A stretch of DNA of 5,984 nucleotides. Origin: Nitrospiria bacterium. Lineage in GTDB: Bacteria; Nitrospirota; Nitrospiria; Nitrospirales; UBA8639. The DNA is taken from contig JAUIKP010000220.1 in assembly GCA_030430725.1 (NCBI GenBank), positions 1 through 5,984 of the forward strand, in the 5' to 3' direction. A program made the translations under genes and the position numbers. Positions 1-5,723 of this stretch are shown one piece after another. The notes under the pieces were generated by a model. That model was not told where the DNA came from, made no database searches, and saw only the letters and a list, made by a program, of their open reading frames with translations. The first letter of the stretch is position 1. Each line of letters starts with the position of its first letter.

Positions 1-396
1 GAATTGTGCACCGACTCGTTCAGTTGCTGTCTGAAACCGTTCGAGATCCTGGGGAGTATGAAGCCAGGGGTCATAGCCGATTCGATCGGTAAGTGTTGCA
101 TGAAGTGCCAACCATTCCTCCGGTGAGGTTTCCCCACTATTGTGAAGCGTAAAGCTTTTCTCATCAACCTGGTCAGCCACTTGAAGCGTATACCGGCCAT
201 CCACAAACATTGCGGCTTCATCCCGTAAAACAATCGCCGTCCCCGCCGAACCGGTAAATCCGGTCAACCAGGCAAGCCGCTCTGCACAGGGAGGCAGATA
301 TTCATTCTGATATTCATCCGTATGCGGCACCACAAAGCCGGTCAATTGTTGACGGACCAGCTCCGCTCGCAACGTCAGAAGATGCTCACATGCCAT
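1..396 (-). CDS. pepP: Xaa-Pro aminopeptidase (aminopeptidase P), N-terminal part, cut by the window edge
   Basis: I read 132 codons on the minus strand from an ATG at 396-394, open to the left edge. The protein starts MACEHLLTLRAEL. It shows the creatinase/aminopeptidase P N-terminal domain: DEYQNEYLPP near residues 27-36, LTGFTGSAGTA near 44-54, and MFVDGRYTLQ near 63-72. This matches the longer, XPNPEP1-like class of M24B peptidases (known family lengths near 600 residues), which remove an N-terminal residue when proline is second, usually with Mn, in the cytosol. The catalytic pita-bread domain lies outside the window, so activity cannot be judged. The start is the only ATG that fits: an in-frame TAG lies 8 codons upstream. 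The region just before it has no strong Shine-Dalgarno sequence; the good one sits about 37 nt upstream and serves an overlapping short ORF. The gene lies downstream of the STAS gene on the same strand, about 170 bp away. Confidence 0.88.
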   Translation of the reverse strand, partial: MACEHLLTLRAELVRQQLTGFVVPHTDEYQNEYLPPCAERLAWLTGFTGSAGTAIVLRDEAAMFVDGRYTLQVADQVDEKSFTLHNSGETSPEEWLALHATLTDRIGYDPWLHTPQDLERFQTATERVGAQF

Positions 397-422
397 CGCA
401 ACTTTCCCATTATCCTAACCAT
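375..422 (-). CDS. Candidate 15-codon leader ORF overlapping the aminopeptidase start
   Basis: ATG at 422-420, stop TGA at 377-375, peptide MVRIMGKLRWHVSIF. A strong Shine-Dalgarno sequence, AAAGGAGAT (439-431), precedes the ATG, with 10 nt between AGGAG and the start. The ORF is in a different frame from the aminopeptidase and ends 7 codons inside it, so ribosomes ending here could restart or be diverted at the real start. It could be a leader peptide for translational coupling. It could also be chance, or a sign of a one-base error or frameshift that hides a longer N-terminus. I infer a role only from the position and the ribosome site. Confidence 0.3.
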   Translation of the reverse strand: MVRIMGKLRWHVSIF

Positions 423-430
423 TCGGGTTA

Positions 431-439
431 ATCTCCTTT
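431..439 (-). promoter_or_regulatory. Shine-Dalgarno site AAAGGAGAT before the leader ORF
   Basis: Read on the minus strand, AAAGGAGAT is a good match to the 16S anti-SD. It is placed for the ATG at 422 and is too far (about 36 nt) from the aminopeptidase ATG at 396. Confidence 0.5.
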
Positions 440-569
440 CCTGTAGCAAGCCCTTGCGAGGATAACACATTCGCGACCGTCTGCCGATTCTTTACACACA
501 CGTACCTCGCCTCAGGACAATCGACTCCCATTATTTTAAACGATGAAAAAGGGAAGCGCACCCGGAAAT

Positions 570-1004
570 CTAATGGATGGCTTGCAAGGCAGTCTCTTCG
601 GTGGGATACGTCGGAATCAGTTCGGGAAAATTTGCGTCTTCGAGTAAGGTTTTCACCGGCTGTTGGGGTTCTACGACGCTCATGACCATATGATGGTCAT
701 GTAAGTCGAGATAGGCAAGCACCAGTCCCCCCAGCCCAATGGTGTCCATGAACGTAACCCCCTGCATATTAAAAATAATATGCCTGGCGCCAGAGAACCT
801 GGCGGATTTCACCATACCCTGGAACACTTTCCGGGAGTACACGGTCACTCGTCCTGAAATCATCAAAACCAGCGTTGTATCTTGCATTCGTTCGGCTACG
901 TGCATCTCGACACCAGGGGTTATATTGTTATTTTCGGCAATTTCCTCCAATTCTTGCTGAATGCCCCTGATTTCCTCATGATGTCGAGGGTCTTGTGCCT
1001 CCAC
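570..1004 (-). CDS. STAS-domain protein, anti-sigma-factor antagonist type
   Basis: A 144-residue protein. Residues 1-30 are charged and helical-looking (HHEEIRGIQQELEEIAENNN). Residues 32-144 fit a STAS domain as in SpoIIAA and RsbV: strand LVLMISGRVTVYS (45-57), strand HIIFNMQGVTFMD (75-87), then the signature MDTIGLGGL (86-94). In SpoIIAA/RsbV the residue right after the Asp is the phosphorylated Ser; here it is Thr88, which can also be phosphorylated. Such proteins release a sigma factor from a partner-switching kinase, or act as a module in a wider signalling complex, in the cytosol. No kinase or phosphatase gene is in view, so the partners are unknown. The start is GTG (1004-1002); an in-frame TAG lies 6 codons upstream and no good SD is seen. 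A later ATG at codon 34 would drop the helical lead-in. The gene is divergent from recQ and upstream of the aminopeptidase. Confidence 0.85.
   Translation of the reverse strand: MEAQDPRHHEEIRGIQQELEEIAENNNITPGVEMHVAERMQDTTLVLMISGRVTVYSRKVFQGMVKSARFSGARHIIFNMQGVTFMDTIGLGGLVLAYLDLHDHHMVMSVVEPQQPVKTLLEDANFPELIPTYPTEETALQAIH
681..701. repeat. Perfect inverted repeat, 9-bp arms, inside the STAS gene
   Basis: CATGACCAT (681-689), 3-nt spacer ATG, ATGGTCATG (693-701). It encodes the DHHMVM stretch of the STAS protein. Probably partly a product of the codons used. Confidence 0.6.
764..793. repeat. AT-rich hairpin followed at once by a 10-bp palindrome, inside the STAS gene
   Basis: GCATATTA (764-771), loop AAAA, TAATATGC (776-783) form a perfect 8-bp stem. 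CTGGCGCCAG (784-793) follows with no gap. It encodes the HIIFNM strand, so it may be chance. Confidence 0.55.
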
Positions 1005-1264
1005 GAGTAGACAGTCCCACTATGGAAAGAGCATGATGGCGGATCTTGAGCTATCCACTTGCAAAAAACAACATGCCGAAATGGCGATGAATTTCATGAA
1101 AAATCCAGAATATCGCCCCTGAAAATGAAAAATGCGATCGGAAGGAGCCATGAGACGGCCACATAGGCTCAGCGGGGGGCTTCCCCTCACAAGATGAGCC
1201 CTGCGACAGATCACAACATCCCTACTCTCTATCCACATCTCCTATATTTGCGACAACGTCAATT
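1005..1264. other. Divergent spacer between the STAS gene and recQ
   Basis: 260 bp without a convincing gene. It should hold the promoters of both divergent genes, but I could not find a clean -35/-10 pair. A TATATT-like box at 1243-1248 lies before recQ without a good -35. A minus-strand ORF inside (1020-1238) has no recognisable motif, and its SD-like AGGAG abuts the ATG with no spacing, so I do not call it. Confidence 0.5.
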
Positions 1265-3559
1265 GTGAAGAACAACCTATCCCTCCAACAGACTGACTCC
1301 CGGCACCTGCACCCCTCAACACAACCTCACCTTCTCTCTCTGTTAAAAGAACATTTCGGGTTCACGGCCTTTCGGCCGTTACAGGAAGAGATCATTCGGG
1401 ATGTCCTCGCTGAGCGCGACGTGGTGGCCCTGTTGCCCACGGGAGGAGGGAAGTCCCTGTGCTTTCAGTTACCGGCGCTGGCCCGCTCGGGCCTGACGAT
1501 CGTCGTCTCCCCGCTCATTGCCCTGATGAAAGATCAAGTGGATGGGCTCCGGGCCAATGGCATTGCGGCAACGTATCTCAACTCATCTCTGACCACGCAG
1601 GAATCCCAGACCCGCTTGCGGGGTCTGCACCGAGGTGACTACCGCCTCCTCTACATGGCCCCGGAACGCCTCATGGTCCCAGGATACCTCAGCCTGGTCC
1701 GGAATTTTCAGGTCAATCTGCTGGCCATTGATGAAGCCCACTGCATCAGTGAATGGGGCCATGATTTCCGGCCGGAATACCGGCGACTTGTAGAACTCCG
1801 AGATCAGGTCCCACGTCTTCCGATCATCGCACTCACCGCCACCGCCACGGAGCGGGTGCAAAAAGACATCGTCACACTTCTACGATTGCGTGATCCGGCC
1901 TGCTACGTCGCCAGTTTCAACCGGCCCAATCTGACCTACCAGGTGCAGCCTAAGGACAACCCGTTTGGACAAGTCCTCGCATTTCTCCGGAAACGCCCCA
2001 AGGACTCAGGAATTCTCTACTGCCAGAGCCGGAAGACCACGGAAAGTGTAGCGGAACGATTACAGCATTATGGCCTGAAGGCGCTGCCCTATCATGCCGG
2101 CCTGAGTGCCGAGGAGCGCACACGGCATCAGGAATTGTTCTTGCGAGATGAAATTCAGGTGATGTGCGCCACCATTGCCTTCGGCATGGGAATCAATAAG
2201 CCTAACGTGCGATTTGTCATTCACTACGATTTACCCAAAAACCTCGAAAGTTATTATCAGGAGACCGGGCGTGCCGGGCGGGATGGCCTGCCAAGCGAAT
2301 GTGTCCTGCTTTTCAGCGCAGGGGATACGGTCAAGCAGCAACGCTTCATCAATGAGAAAACCAACTTTCAGGAACAGCAGATTGCCAACAGGCAATTACA
2401 GGAAATGGTGCACTATGCGGAATGTGCCACATGCCGGCGCCGCACATTGCTCCAATATTTTGGAGAACAAATTGAATCCGAAAACTGTGGCGGATGCGAC
2501 AACTGTCTTTCGCCCAGGGATCTTTTCGACGGCACGGATGCCGCGAAGACTGTGCTCTCGTGCGTTGAAGAGATACGTGGAACAAGTGGATTCAGCGTCG
2601 GACTCAATCACGTCATCGCCGTACTCACCGGAGCCAATACCGAAAAAATCCGTCGATGGCGTCATGACCAATTAACCAGCTACGGAAAAGGGAAAGCCCA
2701 CCGGAGGCCCGAATGGGCCGCCATCAGCCGGGAACTTATCCGGCTGGGATATCTCCAACAAACGGCAGATCCCTTCACAGTGCTGGAAGTCACCGACCAG
2801 GGTCAGCATTTTCTTCAAGAACCCAAGATGCTCATGCTCACAAAGCCCATGAACACACCGGAACGCAGGGCGCTCTCAGGCGAGGACCTTGGTCACGATG
2901 AGATGCTGTTCACTCGCCTCCGCCAACTGCGCAAAACATTAGCCGATGAGGCTGATGTCCCTGCCTACGTCATATTCTCCGATGTGGCACTTCGGCAGAT
3001 GGCACGAGACTGTCCCACCAATGAACAGGAGTTCCTCCAGATTAGTGGGGTCGGGAATCGGAAATTACAGGAATTTGGACCTAAGTTCCTGGCAGTCATC
3101 GCAGGGCACCTGGAAAACTACGCCCCCCTGACTACTCCAAAGGAATCCAAGCCCACTTCAACATTCTCTTTAAGGGATCAAAACCCGGCGAGCATTCAAA
3201 GAGGTTTTGAGAACCCACACGATTTAGAAGGTTATAAAAAAACGGCCAGAAAAAGGCCGCTTGGAGATACCGTCCATGATACGTTGCGCTATTTTAGGTC
3301 AGGGCATTCGATCGAACAGATCGCCAGTGAGCGCGGCTTGGTCACCAGCACCATCTATGGACACCTGGAACAAGCCATTCAAGCCGGTGAGCCGGTAGAC
3401 CTTACCCAACTGTGGACACTGGAGCAGGAATTAGAAATGGCAGCGGCCTTCGAGAAAACGGGGTTTGGGAATCTCACTGGCGCCAAAGAGATCCTCGGCG
3501 ATCTCTACAATTACGGCCAACTCCGCCTCTTCCGCGCCGCTCATGGGAAAAAGAGGTAA
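1265..3559 (+). CDS. recQ: ATP-dependent DNA helicase RecQ, long form with C-terminal HTH domain
   Basis: 764 residues; 3'-5' DNA helicase of superfamily 2, used in recombination and repair at forks and gaps (known for the family). Visible in order: Q-motif-like FGFTAFRPLQ (31-40); Walker A TGGGKS (59-64); motif Ia VVSPLIALMKDQV (80-92); DEAH (156-159) with the RecQ aromatic loop SEWGHDFRP (162-170); TATAT (191-195); ILYCQSRKTTE (250-260); FGMGINKPNVRF (306-317); motif VI QETGRAGRDG (332-341). The zinc site has C390, C408, C411 and C414; C387 is an extra Cys. The RQC winged helix covers about 425-515, the HRDC domain about 545-617. A linker (620-660) leads to an extra helix-turn-helix module (about 665-760), typical of long RecQ proteins; E. 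coli RecQ is 609 residues and lacks it. The start is GTG with no clear SD, so it is the least sure point; no better upstream start is seen in frame. The gene is single, divergent from STAS, and no core motif is missing. Confidence 0.96.
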   Translation: MKNNLSLQQTDSRHLHPSTQPHLLSLLKEHFGFTAFRPLQEEIIRDVLAERDVVALLPTGGGKSLCFQLPALARSGLTIVVSPLIALMKDQVDGLRANGIAATYLNSSLTTQESQTRLRGLHRGDYRLLYMAPERLMVPGYLSLVRNFQVNLLAIDEAHCISEWGHDFRPEYRRLVELRDQVPRLPIIALTATATERVQKDIVTLLRLRDPACYVASFNRPNLTYQVQPKDNPFGQVLAFLRKRPKDSGILYCQSRKTTESVAERLQHYGLKALPYHAGLSAEERTRHQELFLRDEIQVMCATIAFGMGINKPNVRFVIHYDLPKNLESYYQETGRAGRDGLPSECVLLFSAGDTVKQQRFINEKTNFQEQQIANRQLQEMVHYAECATCRRRTLLQYFGEQIESENCGGCDNCLSPRDLFDGTDAAKTVLSCVEEIRGTSGFSVGLNHVIAVLTGANTEKIRRWRHDQLTSYGKGKAHRRPEWAAISRELIRLGYLQQTADPFTVLEVTDQGQHFLQEPKMLMLTKPMNTPERRALSGEDLGHDEMLFTRLRQLRKTLADEADVPAYVIFSDVALRQMARDCPTNEQEFLQISGVGNRKLQEFGPKFLAVIAGHLENYAPLTTPKESKPTSTFSLRDQNPASIQRGFENPHDLEGYKKTARKRPLGDTVHDTLRYFRSGHSIEQIASERGLVTSTIYGHLEQAIQAGEPVDLTQLWTLEQELEMAAAFEKTGFGNLTGAKEILGDLYNYGQLRLFRAAHGKKR

Positions 3560-3672
3560 TGATTGAATCAGATCCCATTTCAGGCATTCGTTATTCCAAG
3601 TGGGTGGCTATCATAAGCATATTGGGGAGTAGTGGAAAAGGTGTTGACGTTGACTGCAAATCGAAATATTAA
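3559..3672 (+). CDS. Possible 37-residue ORF overlapping the recQ stop
   Basis: The recQ stop TAA and the ATG of this ORF share one base (TAATG, 3557-3561), an arrangement that often allows re-initiation. GAGG lies only 2 nt before the ATG. The peptide (MIESDPISG..., ending KSKY) has a short hydrophobic patch WVAIISILG but no known motif. Its stop overlaps a promoter-like -10 box. It may well be chance read-through of a spacer. Confidence 0.2.
   Translation: MIESDPISGIRYSKWVAIISILGSSGKGVDVDCKSKY
3644..3672 (+). promoter_or_regulatory. Sigma70-like promoter candidate after recQ
   Basis: TTGACG (3644-3649), a 17-bp spacer, then TATTAA (3667-3672): 5/6 and 4/6 matches to the -35 and -10 consensus at ideal spacing. 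A start near 3679 would give a transcript of about 105 nt ending at the hairpin at 3751-3783. No convincing gene lies between, so it may drive a small RNA or be fortuitous. Confidence 0.35.
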
Positions 3673-3682
3673 ATGAGAGTCC

Positions 3683-3697
3683 CGGCAGGCTCTGCCG
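3683..3697. repeat. Small perfect hairpin, 6-bp arms
   Basis: CGGCAG, loop GCT, CTGCCG. It sits just after the predicted start point of the candidate promoter, so it could be the 5' stem of a small RNA. Confidence 0.4.
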
Positions 3698-3750
3698 CTT
3701 TAGGTTGTCCCAGGGTTTGATTCTGGTACATGAAAAAGGTCATACCCGGA

Positions 3751-3783
3751 CGAGCCCTTTTATCCGAAGGATAAAAGGGCTCG
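3751..3783. terminator. Perfect 15-bp hairpin between convergent genes, likely bidirectional terminator
   Basis: CGAGCCCTTTTATCC (3751-3765), loop GAA, GGATAAAAGGGCTCG (3769-3783); the arms match at every base. It lies between the ends of recQ (plus) and the exported-protein gene (minus, stop at 3802-3800), the usual place for a shared terminator. The stem carries TTTT and AAAA runs inside it rather than a clean T-tract after it. On the minus strand a CTTTTTC run follows about 12 nt later. Stem strength and place support the call; the weak T-tract lowers it. Confidence 0.6.
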
Positions 3784-3799
3784 CTCATGGGCAATCACA

Positions 3800-4576
3800 C
3801 TAAGGGGCGAGGTTGATTTCAACGTTGAAGAAGTAGTCGTTGGCGTCGTTTCCTGGCCTCGTAATATCTACGGCATCACTCGGATCGGCTTCCCCTCCTA
3901 AGGGTATGGTAATAGCATCATTCGGTTGATCAAGAAAACTATCAAATAGTATTTGTTCGGGTATGGTTCCTAACCGTACTATTTCCAGTCCACCTGGATT
4001 TTCCCAGTTGAAGAGCGAACCTGAAGCAGATTGTACGATGACGGAATTGGGTGTGGCGGAAAAAACGTTGGTAACCACCACTGAAGTGGGGTTGAGATTG
4101 CCAAGATCTGGACAATCAGCGTCTGGGGGAAGCGAGCAAGGATCAAACGTCTTGGGGTATTGGCCGAATTCAACGGTGTCACCCGCATTAATCACACCGT
4201 CCATGTTGGTATCAACAAGCTGCGAGATTTCAACGTCGACTTGCGAGTCGTAGGTTCCATTCCGGTCTGTGTCGATGTATGCCCGGGAAAAAACGTTCCG
4301 CGCGATGACCTCGTTGCATTCTGTATCCAGAGTAATCGTTCCTGCACCATTTGAACTTGCGGGGAATATGTCCCCGTGGTTAGCCAGGTGATTCTGGACT
4401 GCGTTCCCACTGACGGAAATTTTCTTAAATACTCCTTCATCCGCGTCAAAATGGCACAATTCCACTTTAGGCATCTTGGCAGCTTCAACTTGGCCCGTCC
4501 CTAGAATACACACCCCCGCAAAAGCGGCACTGAGCCATACCGATGTTCTTTTCCTTCCTCGATCGACCAAATTCAT
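3800..4576 (-). CDS. Exported protein with Cys-His/HGD motif and Ca-binding EF/dockerin-type loops
   Basis: 258 residues from the ATG at 4576-4574. I prefer this start to a TTG four codons upstream because GGAGG (4586-4582) lies 5 nt before it and overlaps the TTG. Signal peptide: basic DRGRKR (5-10), hydrophobic TSVWLSAAFAGVCILG (11-26), likely cut after VEA (30-32), so the product is periplasmic or outside the cell. The mature N-terminus has VELCHF (38-43) followed by HLANHGD (63-69), like the CH...HLAHGD motif I recall from many exported bacterial proteins of unknown role. Next come DTDRNGTYD (102-110), a partial EF loop, and DTNMDGVINAGD (122-133), a full DxNxDGxxNxxD Ca-binding loop as in dockerins. 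Further Cys are at 87, 147 and 155. The C-terminal half (about 160-258) is Asn/Asp/Val-rich, probably beta-sheet, and I do not recognise it. The gene is alone, convergent with recQ. A structural or surface role is an inference. Confidence 0.82.
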   Translation of the reverse strand: MNLVDRGRKRTSVWLSAAFAGVCILGTGQVEAAKMPKVELCHFDADEGVFKKISVSGNAVQNHLANHGDIFPASSNGAGTITLDTECNEVIARNVFSRAYIDTDRNGTYDSQVDVEISQLVDTNMDGVINAGDTVEFGQYPKTFDPCSLPPDADCPDLGNLNPTSVVVTNVFSATPNSVIVQSASGSLFNWENPGGLEIVRLGTIPEQILFDSFLDQPNDAITIPLGGEADPSDAVDITRPGNDANDYFFNVEINLAP

Positions 4577-4581
4577 AACAT

Positions 4582-4586
4582 CCTCC
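4582..4586 (-). promoter_or_regulatory. Shine-Dalgarno GGAGG that decides the start of the exported protein
   Basis: GGAGG on the minus strand, 5 nt before the ATG at 4576. It overlaps the alternative TTG start at 4588 and so argues against it. Confidence 0.7.
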
Positions 4587-4589
4587 AAA

Positions 4590-4847
4590 TATGTGGTTAT
4601 GAAGAATACATCGGTTGGTTATTCAAAAAGGAAAGTACCACGGAGCAAAATAATTTCACCCACGGCCGAAAACCGTAAAAACAAAAGGGCCCTCCCACTG
4701 TTAAGTCGCGGACGTCCTGGCTTGGGATGCTTCAACCATCACAAAAACACTACCCTTGTTTAGGGGATTTTCTGTAGGCCACATGGCCAATCAACGGGGA
4801 TGAGCGGCCAGTACTATCATGGGTACGGGAACAATCCACCCAAGCGG
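4590..4847. other. Gene-free stretch between the exported protein and the IS3 remnant
   Basis: No ORF with a believable start or motif on either strand. It must hold the promoter of the minus-strand exported protein, but no clean -35/-10 pair stands out. There is a short inverted repeat ACGG...CCGT (4662-4665 and 4673-4676). The left end of the IS3 element should fall in or near this stretch, but I find no clear inverted copy of either right-end candidate. It may have been lost or worn away. Confidence 0.5.
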
Positions 4848-4875
4848 TTGAGCCCGTAGACTGACATGGTCTAAT
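4848..4875 (+). promoter_or_regulatory. Promoter candidate for the IS3 transposase
   Basis: TTGAGC (4848-4853), 16-bp spacer, TCTAAT (4870-4875): 4/6 and 5/6 matches. A small inverted repeat TAGAC...GTCTA (4857-4861, 4869-4873) overlaps the spacer and -10. The start point would be near 4882, just before the hairpin at 4892. Confidence 0.4.
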
Positions 4876-4891
4876 AGATTGATACCAGCTA

Positions 4892-4913
4892 GTTAAGGGA
4901 TAATCCACTTAAC
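4892..4913 (+). repeat. Hairpin directly upstream of the transposase ribosome site
   Basis: GTTAAG (4892-4897) pairs with CTTAAC (4908-4913); inside, GGA pairs with TCC with one A bulged and TAA as loop. It ends one base before the SD GGAGGTGAT (4914-4922). It could limit transposase translation, as leader stems do in some insertion sequences; that role is inferred. Confidence 0.45.
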
Positions 4914-4922
4914 GGAGGTGAT
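4914..4922 (+). promoter_or_regulatory. Full-length Shine-Dalgarno GGAGGTGAT of the transposase
   Basis: A nine-base complement of the 16S 3' end, with GGAGG 6 nt before the ATG at 4925. It fixes the OrfA start. Confidence 0.75.
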
Positions 4923-4924
4923 CA

Positions 4925-5683
4925 ATGCTGACCACACAAAAGAAATATTCCAAAGAATTCAAACTGGATGCCGTGAGTCTCGTCGCCGATCAGGGCTATA
5001 GCTGCGCTGAGGCAGCCCGAAGCCTGAGTATGCACGCCACTCTGCTGGGGCGGTGGGTCAAAGAGGCTCAAGCGGGAGATGGCCAGGCCTTTCGAGGCAA
5101 TCGGCGATTGACAAGCGAACAAGAAGAACTTCGCCGACTCAAAGTGGAAAATAAGCGCCTGAAGATGGAGAAAGAAATCTTAAAAAAAAGCGGCCTTGAG
5201 TTCAACCAGTCATTGCAACACGGGTTTGTAGTTTCTCCGCTGGCGTCTGAAATGCCAAAGTTTTACGGGGGCGCTGATTCAACCGTAAGGCCACCTTGTC
5301 TGAGTCCGCTTTGGCCAAAGAAAATCGTGCTGGATGCCCTCCTGATGGCCGTGTGGCGACGCAAGCCCGAGCAGGAGGTGATTATCCACTCGGATCAGGG
5401 GTCGCAGTTTAGCAGCGATGAATGGAATCGATTTTGTCAGACGGATGGCTTGATACCCAGCATGAGTCGCCGGGGGAACTGTTATAATAATGCGGCCGTC
5501 GAGTCCTTCTTCGGGAGTTTAAAGAAGGAGAAAGTCCGACGCCACATCTTCAAAACCCGTGAATTCGTGTGAGCCGCAATCTTCGATTATATTGAGGTGT
5601 TTTATAATCGGGCGAGACGCCATCAACACCTAGGCAATATCAGCCCAACAGAGTATGAGCAGCAGATGGCTAAACTAGGCTGA
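4925..5683 (+). pseudogene. IS3-family transposase, OrfA joined to a truncated OrfB, with an in-frame stop
   Basis: Residues 1-88 are a normal OrfA: HTH in KKYSKEFKLDAV...AEAARSL...LGRWVKE (6-47) and a leucine-zipper helix SEQEELRRLKVENKRLKMEK (64-83). It reaches KEILKK at the usual A-rich frameshift site (8 A at 5182-5189). Residues 89-133 match nothing expected. From IVLDALLMAVWRRKP (134-148) it is the end of OrfB: HSDQGSQF with catalytic Asp157, then SMSRRGNCYNNA and VESFFGSLK with Glu193, at the family spacing D-35-E. The first catalytic Asp and roughly 150 residues of OrfB are gone. GNCYNNA has Asn where most relatives have Asp (not a triad residue). A TGA at 5570-5572 interrupts the frame after TREFV. 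The same frame then continues with 36 good codons (AAIFDYIEVFYN..., RRHQHLG, SPTEYEQQMAKLG) to the true stop at 5681-5683. Inactive as a transposase; the OrfA part could still bind the element's ends. Confidence 0.88.
5189..5323 (+). other. Unexplained segment at the OrfA/OrfB junction of the IS3 remnant
   Basis: This stretch encodes neither OrfA nor OrfB residues that I recognise. GGCC occurs at both sides (5192-5195 and 5289-5292), and GTTCAACCAG (5200-5209) is an 8/10 inverted match to CTGATTCAAC (5274-5283). TTCAACC also occurs twice directly (5201-5207, 5278-5284). TTGGCCAAAGAAAAT after 5310 would read LAKEN in another frame, like the usual end of OrfA (FFAKE). That suggests a roughly 93-115 bp insertion placed before the end of orfA, followed by the OrfB deletion. 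Origin unknown. Confidence 0.4.
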
Positions 5684-5710
5684 GTGTCCACGGAACCAAA
5701 GCAAGTCCAG
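5684..5710 (+). repeat. Putative IS3 right end, copy 1
   Basis: Begins GTGTCCACGGAACC right after the OrfB stop and ends GCAAGTCCAG. Its position next to the stop codon is typical of IS3-family right inverted repeats. No matching left inverted repeat was found. Confidence 0.5.
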
Positions 5711-5723
5711 AGGGTTTTCTGAT

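Noticed and set aside
545..563. Weak terminator-like GGG...CCC followed by TTTTT after the STAS gene (minus strand)
   Set aside because: Only a 3-bp stem; the T run alone is not enough to call a terminator.
739..960. Plus-strand ORF across the STAS gene
   Set aside because: Mirror of the real minus-strand gene; no motif or ribosome site.
1148..1198. GGAAGGAG followed by ATG and a 15-codon ORF on the plus strand before recQ
   Set aside because: Only 2 nt between SD and ATG, out of keeping with a working start; too short and without features of a leader peptide.
1020..1238. 72-residue minus-strand ORF in the divergent spacer
   Set aside because: No motif, an SD-like AGGAG with no spacing to the ATG, Cys/Arg-rich random look, and it fills a region that should hold promoters.
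2175..2675. Long alternate-frame ORFs (both strands) inside recQ
   Set aside because: RecQ motifs run unbroken through this region in the main frame, and the overlapping ORFs have no family-like sequence.
3963..4488. ORFs overlapping the exported-protein gene in other frames
   Set aside because: Shadows; the signal peptide and Ca-loop motifs are only in the main minus frame.
4476..4763. 95-codon plus-strand ORF running from the exported-protein gene into the spacer
   Set aside because: No SD, no motif, and it starts inside the signal-peptide region of the real gene.
4740..4830. Possible left inverted repeat of the IS3 element (GGGGATTTTCTGTAGGCCAC area)
   Set aside because: Only a short, gapped resemblance to the inverse of the right-end candidates; not enough to define a boundary.
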